Position numbers and translations under genes: made by a program. The notes below the pieces were generated by a model, which was not told where the DNA came from, made no database searches, and saw only the letters and a program-made list of their open reading frames with translations. From Candidatus Zemynaea palustris (GTDB lineage Bacteria > Vulcanimicrobiota > Vulcanimicrobiia > Vulcanimicrobiales > Vulcanimicrobiaceae): DNA of 51,644 nt. Where the stretch lies: NCBI GenBank assembly GCA_003134695.1, contig PLCB01000061.1:1-51644 (forward strand). The letters run 5' to 3'. Shown here piece after piece: positions 7,416 through 15,640 of this stretch. Numbering within the stretch: position 1 is the first letter of the stretch; each line of letters starts with the position of its first letter.

Positions 7416-7982
7416 ATGAGACTCTTGCTGCCGATATTCGCTGGATTATTCGCGTGTATGGCATGGCTGTTGATCGGGTCTTTGGGCGCACGCGCCGTGG
7501 AGCGTAATCTCCCAGCCAACTCACGCCTGACATTGCCCTCCGATCTAAGAGCGAGCTTCCGCTCGCCAGCGGTCACGTTCAACACGCCATGCTCGTTCGG
7601 TCGAGGGATCACGTTTCATTTTACCGTGAGCAATCTCGGAACTGGACCAAGCGCGGCCAACCAATACACCTTGTCCGTGAACACCTTCATATCAAAGACA
7701 TCCCTCAACGGCGCGCCGTGGGGTGGGGTGACAACACTGCCCGCTGTTCCAGCTCACGGCTCCGTCGCCGTCGATCTAAACGTGCCGCCGTACCCGTCCG
7801 GTCCAATCGCGTCAATGATGAACAGTAGCTACTATTTCCTCGCCTCGTTGAGCCCTCCCCCCAACGAGTTGAACGTAAGTACAAATCCAAAATATTTTCC
7901 ATTCGGTGTTTGGGCCGACATTTCCAGTGGCTCCTGTCGAATCCATCCGCTCGTGCCATATCCGCAGGTCAAACATTCCTAA
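7416..7982 (+). CDS. Secreted protein with CARDB-like beta-sandwich
   Basis: The 188-residue product has a signal peptide (MRLLLPIFAGLFACMAWLLI, cleavage near ARA) and a ribosome binding site GGGGAGG. The mature part reads FTVSNLGTGPSAANQYTLSV, then PAVPAHGSVAVDLNVPPYP and YYFLASLSPPPNELN. This alternation (a change in the surroundings of a conserved NxGxGPS turn, then a strand with Pro-rich edges) is typical of CARDB/Ig-like adhesion modules. Two cysteines are in positions suited to a disulfide. Function is unknown. Confidence 0.65.
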   Translation: MRLLLPIFAGLFACMAWLLIGSLGARAVERNLPANSRLTLPSDLRASFRSPAVTFNTPCSFGRGITFHFTVSNLGTGPSAANQYTLSVNTFISKTSLNGAPWGGVTTLPAVPAHGSVAVDLNVPPYPSGPIASMMNSSYYFLASLSPPPNELNVSTNPKYFPFGVWADISSGSCRIHPLVPYPQVKHS

Positions 7983-8095
7983 TTGCGGGTGTGATCATCC
8001 CATCTCCGATGATCATCGCGCCGCCGATCAACGTCATTGCGAACTGCACAAACGACCCCAATATCATCGCCGGGGCGAAAGGCGAGCTGCACGCG

Positions 8096-8278
8096 TCACG
8101 TGAGCTCCGTTGACCCATAAGCAATTCGATCTACGGTTACGGGAACTCCGTTGAGGGCCCAGTACCGATTCCATGATTCGTCGTACTCGATAGTAAGCAC
8201 GCCGCTTACAGTTCGATCGTCTTCGTAAGATACACGAATGCTCTGATTCTGGTAGGGCAACAGCTCCTCGAAAGTCAT
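8096..8278 (-). CDS. Small beta-rich protein, unknown
   Basis: A 60-residue product begins MTFEELLPYQNQSIRVSYED and continues DRTVSGVLTIEYDESWNRYW, ending RIAYGSTELT. The pattern of short beta strands (SIRVSYEDD, VSGVLTIEYDE) resembles a small SH3- or Sm-like barrel. The ribosome binding site is weak. The stretch 7983-8095 before it and 8279-8488 after it hold only a doubtful 63-codon frame. Confidence 0.45.
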   Translation of the reverse strand: MTFEELLPYQNQSIRVSYEDDRTVSGVLTIEYDESWNRYWALNGVPVTVDRIAYGSTELT

Positions 8279-8488
8279 CCGCGCGAACTTAACCCCGCAT
8301 CATTTCATCATAGCCGCCCACCGCCGCAACCCTTGGAAGCGACGCGTCTAGCCAACTCATAAATGCCCCTTCGCCGGTCGCCTGTCTCCGACGAGTTGAA
8401 ACTACGATTCCTTTTCGTGGGTGCAGCCAGATTGCAGGCAGGCAAGCAACCCGAGAGAGTGAAGCGGCTCCGTCAATCAAATCTTAGA

Positions 8489-9478
8489 TCACTTAGCGAA
8501 GCCCGGCTGTGCAGTCTCAGGAGTCTGGGATGAAATGTGAACAGTGTGATCAACGTAGGCAGTGATCTTTGATCGCTCGTCCAGCGTAATATCCCGTCCC
8601 TTTACAAAGTTGTGAGCAAAAAGACCGAGCGGGCCTAACAAGATATATGTCGCGATTGATGCTGTCGAGGAAGCGCCTTTCTTTGCTTCACCTTCATCGG
8701 TATGCGGCGTATCAGTTAGTTGGATCTTTGAGCCATCGACGCCGGCAATCCAGTTAAACTGAAGACCAAGTTTACCAGGATGCCCGTTTCCACCGGCGCG
8801 CTCCGCGAGCGCAATTTGCCCTTCCCCTTGCGCGCCCTTCTGAATGACGACGTACCCATTCGTAATCACGTCCTTGGCCGCTTTGAATGCAAACGTATCG
8901 CCAACTTGTGCGCTGCTCGATGAGATCGGTGCATCAAGGATAATGCTGATGGGCAACCCTGTCGGGACTATCACGCCGCCAGCAGTGTCCGGAGCAGCGG
9001 TGGCACTGGCTCCCGGGGAGACGCTTTGCAGTAAGGTTCGAATATCCGGCTGCTCAGGCAGTTGAGTTGTTGTTTGGAGCGAACACCGATAGTTTCCGAC
9101 CGGTTTGTCCGTTGCGGCCTCAAATGAGGCGAGAACGAGTTGAAATCCGCTATCGCTCGCAAGCAGTTGACCAACGACGTAGAGTTCAGCACCGCTCGAA
9201 GCGGCGGTCATTCCAAGCGTACCCGACGCAGGATTCGGCAGCGATTTCGCATCGTAGCCATCTATTGCGGCAAGCCGCAAGACGATCGTGTGCGTTACTT
9301 CTGAGGCGCGGGGCGCTAAATCGGGAGTCGATCGGATTGGAAAAACGGCAATCAGCCGCGCCCGCGCCTCCGCGTGCCTGGGTAGCGAGAACAAGGCTAG
9401 CAGGATCAGTCCTATAAACCCAATCAACACGAAAAGACGACCGCAATAATCTAAAATCCAGCGGTAGTCGATTCTCAT
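8489..9478 (-). CDS. Membrane-anchored exported protein, unknown function
   Basis: The 329-residue product has one N-terminal membrane segment (LFVLIGFIGLILLALFSL) followed by an exported body. Residues about 35-140 (RLIAVFPIRSTPDLAPRASE, ELYVVGQLLASDSGFQLVLA) resemble the regulator-like region of CsgG/FlgT-type proteins. The later part (PISIILDAPISSSSAQVGDT, GDTFAFKAAKDV, QKGAQGEGQIALAERAGG) is a separate beta-rich domain that also makes up the protein at 28533-29069. A hydrophobic ATYILLGPLGLFAHNF lies near the end. The ribosome binding site is GAGAGG. Confidence 0.6.
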   Translation of the reverse strand: MRIDYRWILDYCGRLFVLIGFIGLILLALFSLPRHAEARARLIAVFPIRSTPDLAPRASEVTHTIVLRLAAIDGYDAKSLPNPASGTLGMTAASSGAELYVVGQLLASDSGFQLVLASFEAATDKPVGNYRCSLQTTTQLPEQPDIRTLLQSVSPGASATAAPDTAGGVIVPTGLPISIILDAPISSSSAQVGDTFAFKAAKDVITNGYVVIQKGAQGEGQIALAERAGGNGHPGKLGLQFNWIAGVDGSKIQLTDTPHTDEGEAKKGASSTASIATYILLGPLGLFAHNFVKGRDITLDERSKITAYVDHTVHISSQTPETAQPGFAK

Positions 9479-9678
9479 AGAGATGACCTCTCAAGCTCAA
9501 GCACGGCTAATCCAAGCAGATCAACCATCATGCCGCTGCGCGTTTTTGTGCAGCAACACATGACAGACCTTACCCACGGATCACTGCGCCCACGCCAAGA
9601 ACCCGCCAAGCCCGCCTAACGCCCTGAGCCCAGCCGGCCTAGGCCGCCCGGATCCCAGCCGTGGGGAGGGGGTCTCGT

Positions 9679-9885
9679 CTAGGGCAAGCGCGCGATGCGG
9701 TTATCGTCCTTCACGGTCTCCACGAAGACGGCGCGCTCCTTGCACATCGACCCATCATCCATCTTCTCGACGCACCACATCGTGCTCTGCATCGGCGGCG
9801 CGCCCGTCACGTCCACGCCGAAAGCGGCGTACGACTCGCGTTCGTGACCATCCGGGCAGCGGTAGAGGTTGTAGGGTCTCGCCAT
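9679..9885 (-). CDS. Small zinc-ribbon-like protein
   Basis: The 68-residue product reads YRCPDGHERESYAAFG and later MWCVEKMDDGSMCKERAVFV. The CPDGH and C-x9-C placements could bind zinc, as in small ribbon proteins. Composition is protein-like and the frame sits alone between two genes. The ribosome binding site is weak. Function is unknown. Downstream (9500-9678) I see no gene. Confidence 0.45.
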   Translation of the reverse strand: MARPYNLYRCPDGHERESYAAFGVDVTGAPPMQSTMWCVEKMDDGSMCKERAVFVETVKDDNRIARLP

Positions 9886-9999
9886 ACGGCCATTCTACCG
9901 CAAGATCTGTGGGACCCGGTACACACTCCGACGAACGATTGCCGAGAAAGGCGCCGAACTCAAGAAATGCTGCTAAGAGACTGATCGACGAAGCGGAAC

Positions 10000-10809
10000 A
10001 TGCTGCGCCGAACGCTCGCTACGATCGTCGCCGGAACAATGCTCGCGAGCCTAGCGTGCTCGACGCGTGTCTTTGCTTCAGCCAGTGGCCAGGCGGCAAT
10101 GTCGTGCCCCACGATCTCCTTGTTGGCAGCCTATCGCCACTATGACACGTATGTCATTGCGCTCGGCGCGGCCGAGCCGCTCACGTTCGCGACGCATGTA
10201 GAACTCGCCACCGACCAGGTGGTCGCGATCTACGCGCTCCCTTCGGTCGTGCTCGACCGGCAGACAGTCGACCCGACGATGCTATACCGCTCCGGCCCGA
10301 TCGTCCTGAACGCCCCGCACGGTTCCCTCATCTCGCTTGCGGCGATCGTGCAGCCCCCCAATGGCCGCCAATGTGAACCTGCGACGCGCAACCTGCGCGC
10401 GTGGGACGATCAGGGCCTCTACCAATTGATTCCGATAACGTCGATCGAACAAAAGATCGATTCTCAATTAGCCGTGGAAACCACACCTGCGACGCCGATC
10501 CTCGAGCCGTCGGCTCATCGCGATGGCGGGCCGCCGGCCGATTGCAAGATCCCCAACCGGGAGGCACGGGTGCTGCGCCAAACATATTTCGCGCCGTCGA
10601 CCAAGGCGTTCGGCACGGTCATCGTCAAGGTCAGCATCGCCGAGACGGGGGCTGTAACGTCCGCCGTCATCTATAAATCGGGCGGGAATGCGGCTCTCGA
10701 CCGCGCGGCGCTCGAGGGCGCACGTGCATCGCTTTTTTCAGTTTCGGTCGTCAACTGTATCCCGACGGCGGGTTCGTATCTCATGAGAACGGATTACACG
10801 TCAAGCTGA
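10000..10809 (+). CDS. Exported protein with TonB C-terminal-like domain
   Basis: The 269-residue product has a signal peptide (MLRRTLATIVAGTMLASLAC), possibly a lipoprotein signal with LASLAC. Residues about 30-140 form an unrecognised beta-rich domain. The C-terminal 90 residues (AFGTVIVKVSIAETGAVTSA, then YKSGGNAALDRAALEGARAS) match the TonB C-terminal fold: GxVxVxVxIxxxGxVxxxxVxxSSGxxxLDxAAlxaxrxxxF. There is no proline-rich spacer or N-terminal anchor typical of true TonB, so it is probably a stand-alone domain of the periplasm rather than an energy transducer. Confidence 0.7.
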   Translation: MLRRTLATIVAGTMLASLACSTRVFASASGQAAMSCPTISLLAAYRHYDTYVIALGAAEPLTFATHVELATDQVVAIYALPSVVLDRQTVDPTMLYRSGPIVLNAPHGSLISLAAIVQPPNGRQCEPATRNLRAWDDQGLYQLIPITSIEQKIDSQLAVETTPATPILEPSAHRDGGPPADCKIPNREARVLRQTYFAPSTKAFGTVIVKVSIAETGAVTSAVIYKSGGNAALDRAALEGARASLFSVSVVNCIPTAGSYLMRTDYTSS

Positions 10810-10968
10810 CCGGATGAGGTCCTGCGTCTCAGCAGCCTTACCGTGCATCTGCTAGACGGAGGTCACATCCGTTAATCGTAGGGCGCTTCGGCATTACGGC
10901 CCGGCCGCCTAAGCCGGAATGTTAACGGAACACCCCTTCACTCAACGATCTCGAGGAAAGAGTAAACC

Positions 10969-11133
10969 GTGTTTAAGAACTTCATCTCGATGCTGAATAA
11001 TGACTGCGGTCAAGGGCTCGTCGAATATGCCCTTATCATCGCGCTGGTCTCGATCGTTGCGATGGCTGCGCTGCGCACGCTTGGCAACAGTGCGAATAAC
11101 ACGCTGCAGAACACCTCGAACCAGCTCAGCTAG
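10969..11133 (+). CDS. Flp-family type IVb prepilin
   Basis: A GTG at 10969, preceded by GAGGAAAGAG, opens a 54-residue frame. It reads VFKNFISMLNNDCG, then QGLVEYALIIALVSIVAMAA and LRTLGNSANNTLQNTSNQLS. This is the complete pattern of a Flp pilin: a short basic leader, cleavage after Gly, Glu at +5 (QGLVE), Tyr at +6, a hydrophobic helix, and a short polar tail. Type IVb pilins of this sort build adhesive Flp/Tad fibres. No tad assembly gene (cpaA, rcpA, tadA) occurs in the window, so the machinery must be elsewhere or lost. Confidence 0.85.
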   Translation: MFKNFISMLNNDCGQGLVEYALIIALVSIVAMAALRTLGNSANNTLQNTSNQLS

Positions 11134-11191
11134 CTGAAGAAAAGCAAATGGTCCCGGTGCAATCCCGCAACCCGGCACCGCATCGACCGTT

Positions 11192-11311
11192 CTAATGGCA
11201 CTCCACGTGGCCGCAGTGACAATGACCGTGGCCGCTCGTGGTCTTGCAGTCGTCACTGCAGTATTCGCCCTCCGAAACTTGGCACTTACAATCAGACCCC
11301 TTGCATTTCAT
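11192..11311 (-). CDS. Metallothionein-like Cys/His-rich protein (39 aa)
   Basis: An ATG at 11311 with an excellent ribosome binding site (GGAGGTAATTTCG) opens a 39-residue frame with eight Cys and five His: MKCKGSDCKCQVSEGEYC, then SDDCKTTSGHGHCHCGHVEC and a final His. The order C-x4-C-x-C, then YC-x3-C, then HCHCGH-x2-C parallels bacterial metallothioneins of the SmtA/BmtA family, whose second half also has Y-C-x3-C and a Cys/His-rich end. It would bind zinc, cadmium or copper in the cytoplasm. It is shorter than SmtA (about 56 residues). It lies between the pilin and the CPBP gene. Confidence 0.8.
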   Translation of the reverse strand: MKCKGSDCKCQVSEGEYCSDDCKTTSGHGHCHCGHVECH

Positions 11312-11351
11312 CGAAATTACCTCCGGTATCGGATATGCCTGATATCATGGC

Positions 11352-12170
11352 TTAATGCATTCTTGGGGGACGTTCCCCGCTGCCTCGCAATTCGCGGTCG
11401 CGCACGACGGCACCCCGAGCCCGGTACCATCCCCACAGCGCGACGGCGAACATGAAGTTCAGAACGAGCCCGATCGCGCCGACTTCAACCCCATAGATCG
11501 CGTGCTCGGTGATACCCAGTACGCCGGCTTTGGTGCCAACGCCGAACAACACGTAGGCACCGCCGTTCCATATTCCATGGCTCACGCTGGATACGATCAC
11601 CGAACCAGAAATCAACCGCAGAAGTCCCCAGATCGCACCGATGACGGCCACATTGAGAATGAAGACGACGATCTGTGCCGGTGGCAGAGTATAGCCCTTC
11701 GCGAGCGTGACCCACGATAAGTGCCATAGGGCAAACGTGATACTAGTCCAGAGCAAGACGTTCGTCTTGCTTTGGCCGGCTCGCTCGAGCGAGGCCCAAA
11801 ACCATCCTCGAAAGAAGCCTTCCTCGGTAATCAGCGCGACGAGCATCGTTACAATCGTAACGATTGCAACGTTGAGTGCGGCTTTCTCCCAGTTCGCGCC
11901 AGCGACGTGGGTAGCGCCGGCTACTCCTGCGACGATGGCAGCCACGCCAAGAACCACCACAGGGTAGATTACGGCGAGGCCGTAGTCGCTCAATCGTCCC
12001 CACGCAAAGCCCACGCTGGCACGGGGCAGCCGCTCGAGGTACCAGAAGAGCGCCATCAGCGGGAGCAGCGGCAGCGCGCTGAAAACGGTAAGTCCGCCTG
12101 CGTCCATCGTCGCCGTGATCGCAATCGCCACGAGAACACCCGATACCGGCCGCCTCAGAGATGTAAGCAT
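11352..12170 (-). CDS. CPBP-family intramembrane protease
   Basis: The 272-residue product is a polytopic membrane protein with about seven hydrophobic segments. It has the three CPBP (CAAX prenyl protease 2/abortive infection) motifs: EEGFFRGWFW (motif 1, EExxxR), FALWHLSW (motif 2, with His), and SVSHGIWNGG (motif 3, with His and Asn). Relatives cleave within or near the membrane, and in bacteria are linked to bacteriocin immunity or protein maturation; the substrate here is unknown. The ribosome binding site is AAGGGGAAG. The C-terminus is polar (RDRELRGSGERPPRMH). Confidence 0.85.
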   Translation of the reverse strand: MLTSLRRPVSGVLVAIAITATMDAGGLTVFSALPLLPLMALFWYLERLPRASVGFAWGRLSDYGLAVIYPVVVLGVAAIVAGVAGATHVAGANWEKAALNVAIVTIVTMLVALITEEGFFRGWFWASLERAGQSKTNVLLWTSITFALWHLSWVTLAKGYTLPPAQIVVFILNVAVIGAIWGLLRLISGSVIVSSVSHGIWNGGAYVLFGVGTKAGVLGITEHAIYGVEVGAIGLVLNFMFAVALWGWYRARGAVVRDRELRGSGERPPRMH

Positions 12171-12537
12171 GCTTCCCCTTCGCCGGAAATTACGGCGTAC
12201 AGGAGAGAATGTTTCGCAGACCTACCAGGCGGTGGTGCCTAAACCGATAACAAAACGCACCGCGCGCCACACACCGCATCGAACGCAACAAGAACCGCAA
12301 CGCTCGCCACATGCACGGCCGCTACGAATCGCGACGCTCGCCACACACCGCCGTCTCCCACTCGGTCCTCATACCGGACGTCAGAACCGTCTTGTATAGT
12401 ATCCCAGCGCGAAGGCGAAGGGATGATGCACATTGCGCTCCAAACGTCCGGTCCCGTCCACGCTTAATCCTAATTTCCGCTTGACCCGCCTTGTGCCGCC
12501 TCAAGAGTTCCATAGCATCGCGGGACAGCGCGCCGCG
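12171..12537. other. Non-coding stretch with a shared motif
   Basis: I see no supported gene here. The motif TAGTATCCCAGCGCGAAGG at 12397-12415 nearly matches 5525-5543, and AAACGTCCGGTCC at 12442-12454 is the reverse complement of 5500-5512. Read on the minus strand the first motif would translate as FAFALGYY, so it may be the end of a lost gene. Confidence 0.3.
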
Positions 12538-13806
12538 TCAGGGCCGAATCAGCATTACACCGGGAGGCCTGGTAGCACGTCGTCGGAGGTTCGCATTAAC
12601 GAGAACGAAGTGAAAAACCATGAGGAGAAACGCTATCTCTCCGAAAATCCCGGCCGCGACAAGCAGCGAGTGATCTTGCCAAAAGAAACCGGCAGCGCCG
12701 ACCGCAACCGCACCTTCGTACGCGATGAACGTAAGTGTACTCAGAACAGGCCGCAGGACGCTACCCGGCCTCGTTTCGTCCTCATCCCCCAGATGCAGCG
12801 TGACGAGTACCCTTACGGCAATGTGATGCATGTGGGCAAGGAGGGCATTTCCGATCCATCCTATGAGTGCGAGATATATTGCCGGATAGAGATATGTAGG
12901 ATCGGCGAACGTCAACAAGACGAGACCCGCAGCCGCGACGAAGCAGACGACGCCGGCAAACATGAACGCCTGCGGAATGCGATGTCGCACCACGGCTCGT
13001 AGAACGACGCCGATCACCTCCATGGCATAGAGAAGCGCGGCGGCAAATATCAGGATGAAAGACCCGAGCGCCAGGGACGTTGCTTGCGCGGAAACGGCAA
13101 GCACGCCGAGCAGCGTGCCGACAAGCACCCCCGACGCTGCGATGATATGGAAAGCCGGTCGACGGCCTTCCACGCCGGTGAGCGGCTGCAGCGTGCGAGT
13201 GGAAACCCCCATGATCAGAACTGAGAGCCATCCCAAGATGCCGAGCATCCCGTGCGCCGCCGACGCTCTGTCCAGCCAATCTGGATGAGACGGACCGATG
13301 ACGTTCGCGACGAGGTTGCCCATCAGAACGGTCAGCAATAGAAATCCGACCGACGTCGTCAATGCCTGACCGATCGTCGCTCTTCTTCCTTTAGATTTCA
13401 TCGCAGCTATGAGCGATGGCGCGGCTGCGGCGCAGAACATGAGAACGCCGACGGCAACCGCGACGCCACCCACTCGCATCAGCGCGAGGCTGCTTGAGAC
13501 GAAACCGACGATCGTTACGGCGGCGCCGAGCATGTATACGAGCTGACTGATTCGAGGGAATTCTTCATTGCGCCAGTGCTCGTCGGTAAACTGTGGAATC
13601 ACATGAGTCAGCATGGCTAGCGCGATGGTTGTTACCCAGCCCAACGTCAATAGGTGCAGCCAGCCCAAGAGACGCAAACCGGACGGCATTCCCTGAATCG
13701 AAAAGATGACCAATGCAATCCAGGATGCGCCGAAGCAAATCTGACCGAAGGCGAGCGGCAAAGGGGGCACCCACGGTGCCAGCAACTGCGAACGCAGAAA
13801 CTTCAT
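12538..13806 (-). CDS. Polytopic membrane protein with heme-copper-oxidase-I/NnrS-like histidines
   Basis: The 422-residue product has about 12 membrane segments. Histidines sit inside predicted helices in patterns recalling heme-copper oxidase subunit I and NnrS-type proteins: GWLHLLTLGWVTTIALAMLT followed by HVIPQF, AAHGMLGILGWLSVLIMG, and NALLAHMHHIAVRVLV. NnrS relatives are heme/copper membrane proteins tied to nitric oxide response. The match is by pattern only, and no nitrogen-oxide gene is nearby. A ribosome binding site AGAGG precedes the ATG. Confidence 0.6.
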   Translation of the reverse strand: MKFLRSQLLAPWVPPLPLAFGQICFGASWIALVIFSIQGMPSGLRLLGWLHLLTLGWVTTIALAMLTHVIPQFTDEHWRNEEFPRISQLVYMLGAAVTIVGFVSSSLALMRVGGVAVAVGVLMFCAAAAPSLIAAMKSKGRRATIGQALTTSVGFLLLTVLMGNLVANVIGPSHPDWLDRASAAHGMLGILGWLSVLIMGVSTRTLQPLTGVEGRRPAFHIIAASGVLVGTLLGVLAVSAQATSLALGSFILIFAAALLYAMEVIGVVLRAVVRHRIPQAFMFAGVVCFVAAAGLVLLTFADPTYLYPAIYLALIGWIGNALLAHMHHIAVRVLVTLHLGDEDETRPGSVLRPVLSTLTFIAYEGAVAVGAAGFFWQDHSLLVAAGIFGEIAFLLMVFHFVLVNANLRRRATRPPGVMLIRP

Positions 13807-13944
13807 TATCGACCTCTAACGACGACCGCAAAACGCGCGAGGCGGTGGCGGCGTTTGTAGGTTGCACGTCCGCTTGCCACCTGCCGCTCGTCGAAAATCT
13901 CATGACTGCAGGCGCGCGTCAGATTTTGCGCTCGCGTTCCTCGC

Positions 13945-14394
13945 TCAGCGGCTTGCCGCGGAGTAGCGTCCGTGCCGTTCAGTCACCCGAATCCGATACG
14001 CGATCCCTGGACCGCCTTCGCGCGCGACATAGGTCTGCGCAGCCGCGTCGGGCGCGCCGTCAACGCACGCGACCGTCCGCAACCGATCGGAGATCCGCTC
14101 AACCGCCTCAACGGCAGCGTTCCCACTGAGCTGCTCGAACGTGCCACGAACGACGATCGACCACCAATCCGCGCTGTTGCGAATCCGATCGATCTCGATG
14201 CAGACGTCTGAACGCGAACTCATGCCCTCGATCTTCGATCCGAGCATGCTGTAGCCGTACAAGGCCTTACCGTCGTACGCGTACGTGATGGGAACGATGC
14301 ACGGGCGGCCGCGCTGGTCGACGTAGGCGACACGTGCGACGATCTCCTCGCGAAGCAGCGCTTCGATTGCGTCCGCGCTCAGTACGTCTATCAT
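13945..14394 (-). CDS. Pyridoxamine-5'-phosphate-oxidase-like flavin-binding protein
   Basis: From the ATG at 14394 the 149-residue product begins MIDVLSADAIEALLREEIVA and continues RVAYVDQRGRPCIVPITYAY, the usual start of the split-barrel FMN-binding PPOX/NimA group. GYSMLGSKIEGMSSRSDVCI and the SADWWSIVVRGTFEQL stretch complete the barrel. Members bind FMN, F420 or heme, and some give resistance to nitroimidazoles. The open frame extends upstream to 14604, but that part is unrelated sequence (see the repeat at 14397-14500), so the shorter start is preferred. Confidence 0.8.
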   Translation of the reverse strand: MIDVLSADAIEALLREEIVARVAYVDQRGRPCIVPITYAYDGKALYGYSMLGSKIEGMSSRSDVCIEIDRIRNSADWWSIVVRGTFEQLSGNAAVEAVERISDRLRTVACVDGAPDAAAQTYVAREGGPGIAYRIRVTERHGRYSAASR

Positions 14395-14396
14395 GG

Positions 14397-14500
14397 TCTC
14401 AGCCGATATCCCCCAGATGGCCGAGCATTTCGACGGCGGATTGCCGTCTTCCAGCCTTGAGGCCAAGATTTGACGCTTTGGGCGACCGAGTTTGGTCACA
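14397..14500. repeat. Degenerate repeat shared with 1389-1490
   Basis: Both stretches contain AGCCGAT(G)ATCCCCCAGATGGCC, then a diverged run with matching words, and end near TTTGGTCAC. Read on the minus strand they give similar C-termini (EMLGHLGDIG here, KIWAIWGIIG at 1389), each directly followed by a stop. They look like two relics of the same small gene. Confidence 0.35.
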
Positions 14501-14632
14501 AGGGGCGGACTCTTGAGGCGCCGGGCGGGCAGGACCTTTTTCGAAACGCTCACCCAGCATGTAAGCATTCCGCTCCAGCGGTATACCGTCGTAGCCGCCC
14601 CCATTCAGAAATCCGCGAACGTACAACCCTGA

Positions 14633-14848
14633 AAAGATGAGGTAGAGAATGCGTTCAAGCGCTTCTATCGCGGCGCACGACGCGGACAGATCCCGGGATC
14701 GGGCCTCGGCCTCGCCATCGCGAGGCGCGCGATCGAATACCTCGGCGGCACGATCGCGCTCGAAAGCACGATCGGAATCGGTACGACCGTACGGCTATGC
14801 ATCCCGATTTCCGCCTCTCCGCTCACGAACGCGCGATCCTCACGATGA
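14633..14848 (+). pseudogene. C-terminal fragment of a sensor histidine kinase
   Basis: The frame reads ENAFKRFYRGARRGQIPGSG, LGLAIARRAIEYLGGTIALE and STIGIGTTVRLCIPI, then stops at 14846-14848. This is the end of a HATPase_c domain with the F box (FKRFYRG), the G2 box (GSGLGLAIAR) and the closing GxGTTVRLxxP. All of the dimerisation domain, the phosphoacceptor His and the N box are missing, and a stop precedes the fragment, so the gene is broken. No response regulator remains nearby. Confidence 0.75.
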
Positions 14849-14895
14849 TGGTGGACCTCTGCAACTCTTCGCGCTCGCTGCCGATTTTGGCGAAT

Positions 14896-15537
14896 ATGCA
14901 GAGCGTGAAAGAACTAGAGCGTCACCGGTCGCCTGGCTCTCGACCGGCGCCGTTGGCCATCCACGGAAAGACCCTATGGACCGGCTCCTGGGACACGGAC
15001 CATCTTTACGCAATCGATCCGCGGACGTGGCGGGTGGTCGAAGAAGTGGCGGCACCGGGGAAGCCCTATGGCCTAACCGCGTTGGGCGACGAACTGCGCG
15101 TCGTCGTCTCGATCGGCGAGGAAGACGACCGTTACCTCTATCGGTTCGTTCCGGGGCAGGGGTTCGATTCGGAAAGCAAGACCGCGTGCCCAGACTTCAC
15201 CGGCTCGCACCTTGCCTCTGACGGCACGACGCTCTACCTCGGTCAAATGGGGAACCGACGCATACTAGCGCTCGGCGCAAACGGATCCATTCTTCGAGAA
15301 ATCGCGTTGCCGACGCGTTGCGGAGGTATGGGGTTCCGCGCGAGCACCTTCTACATCATCTCCGCCGATGAAGAGTTCGAGAACCTTCAACTCGCGACGC
15401 TGGACCTTCAGGTGAGTAATCCGGCGCTCGCACCGGTGGCGGCAATTCCGTTTGACGCACGAAGCCTCGCATTCGACGGGAACGCCTGGTGGACGAGCCA
15501 TCGCGAAGCGAGCGAAATCGTTTCCTTCGCCGTGTGA
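14896..15537 (+). CDS. Beta-propeller protein (glutaminyl-cyclase/SMP-30-like)
   Basis: From the ATG at 14896 the 213-residue product shows repeated propeller blades: LAIHGKTLWTGSWDTDHLYA followed by IDPRTW; KPYGLTALGDELRVVV; SHLASDGTTLYLGQMGNRRI; and ARSLAFDGNAWWTSHREASE. Each blade has the hydrophobic-DG-W/L-tryptophan pattern. There is no signal peptide, so it is probably cytoplasmic, unlike most of the propellers in this window. The upstream frame continues to 14797 but overlaps the kinase remnant, so the shorter start is chosen. The reaction, if any, is unknown. Confidence 0.6.
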   Translation: MQSVKELERHRSPGSRPAPLAIHGKTLWTGSWDTDHLYAIDPRTWRVVEEVAAPGKPYGLTALGDELRVVVSIGEEDDRYLYRFVPGQGFDSESKTACPDFTGSHLASDGTTLYLGQMGNRRILALGANGSILREIALPTRCGGMGFRASTFYIISADEEFENLQLATLDLQVSNPALAPVAAIPFDARSLAFDGNAWWTSHREASEIVSFAV

Positions 15538-15560
15538 ACGCAGGAAAACGAGCTTACGGA

Positions 15561-15640
15561 CTACCCGCGAACATTCCGCGCCACTTGCAACGCGGTCACG
15601 ATGAAAGCAACCCCGGCGTAAAAGAAGCCATGAGCGCGTG
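15561..15640 (-). pseudogene. Short membrane-protein fragment
   Basis: Read on the minus strand the bases give HSRAHGFFYAGVAFIVTALQ then VARNVRG and a stop. This looks like the last membrane helix of a lost protein. The frame cannot be extended into a plausible gene because it runs into the flavoprotein gene on the other strand. Confidence 0.3.

Noticed and set aside
8289-8480. 63-codon minus-strand frame
   Set aside because: No ribosome binding site, no domain pattern, and an irregular composition.
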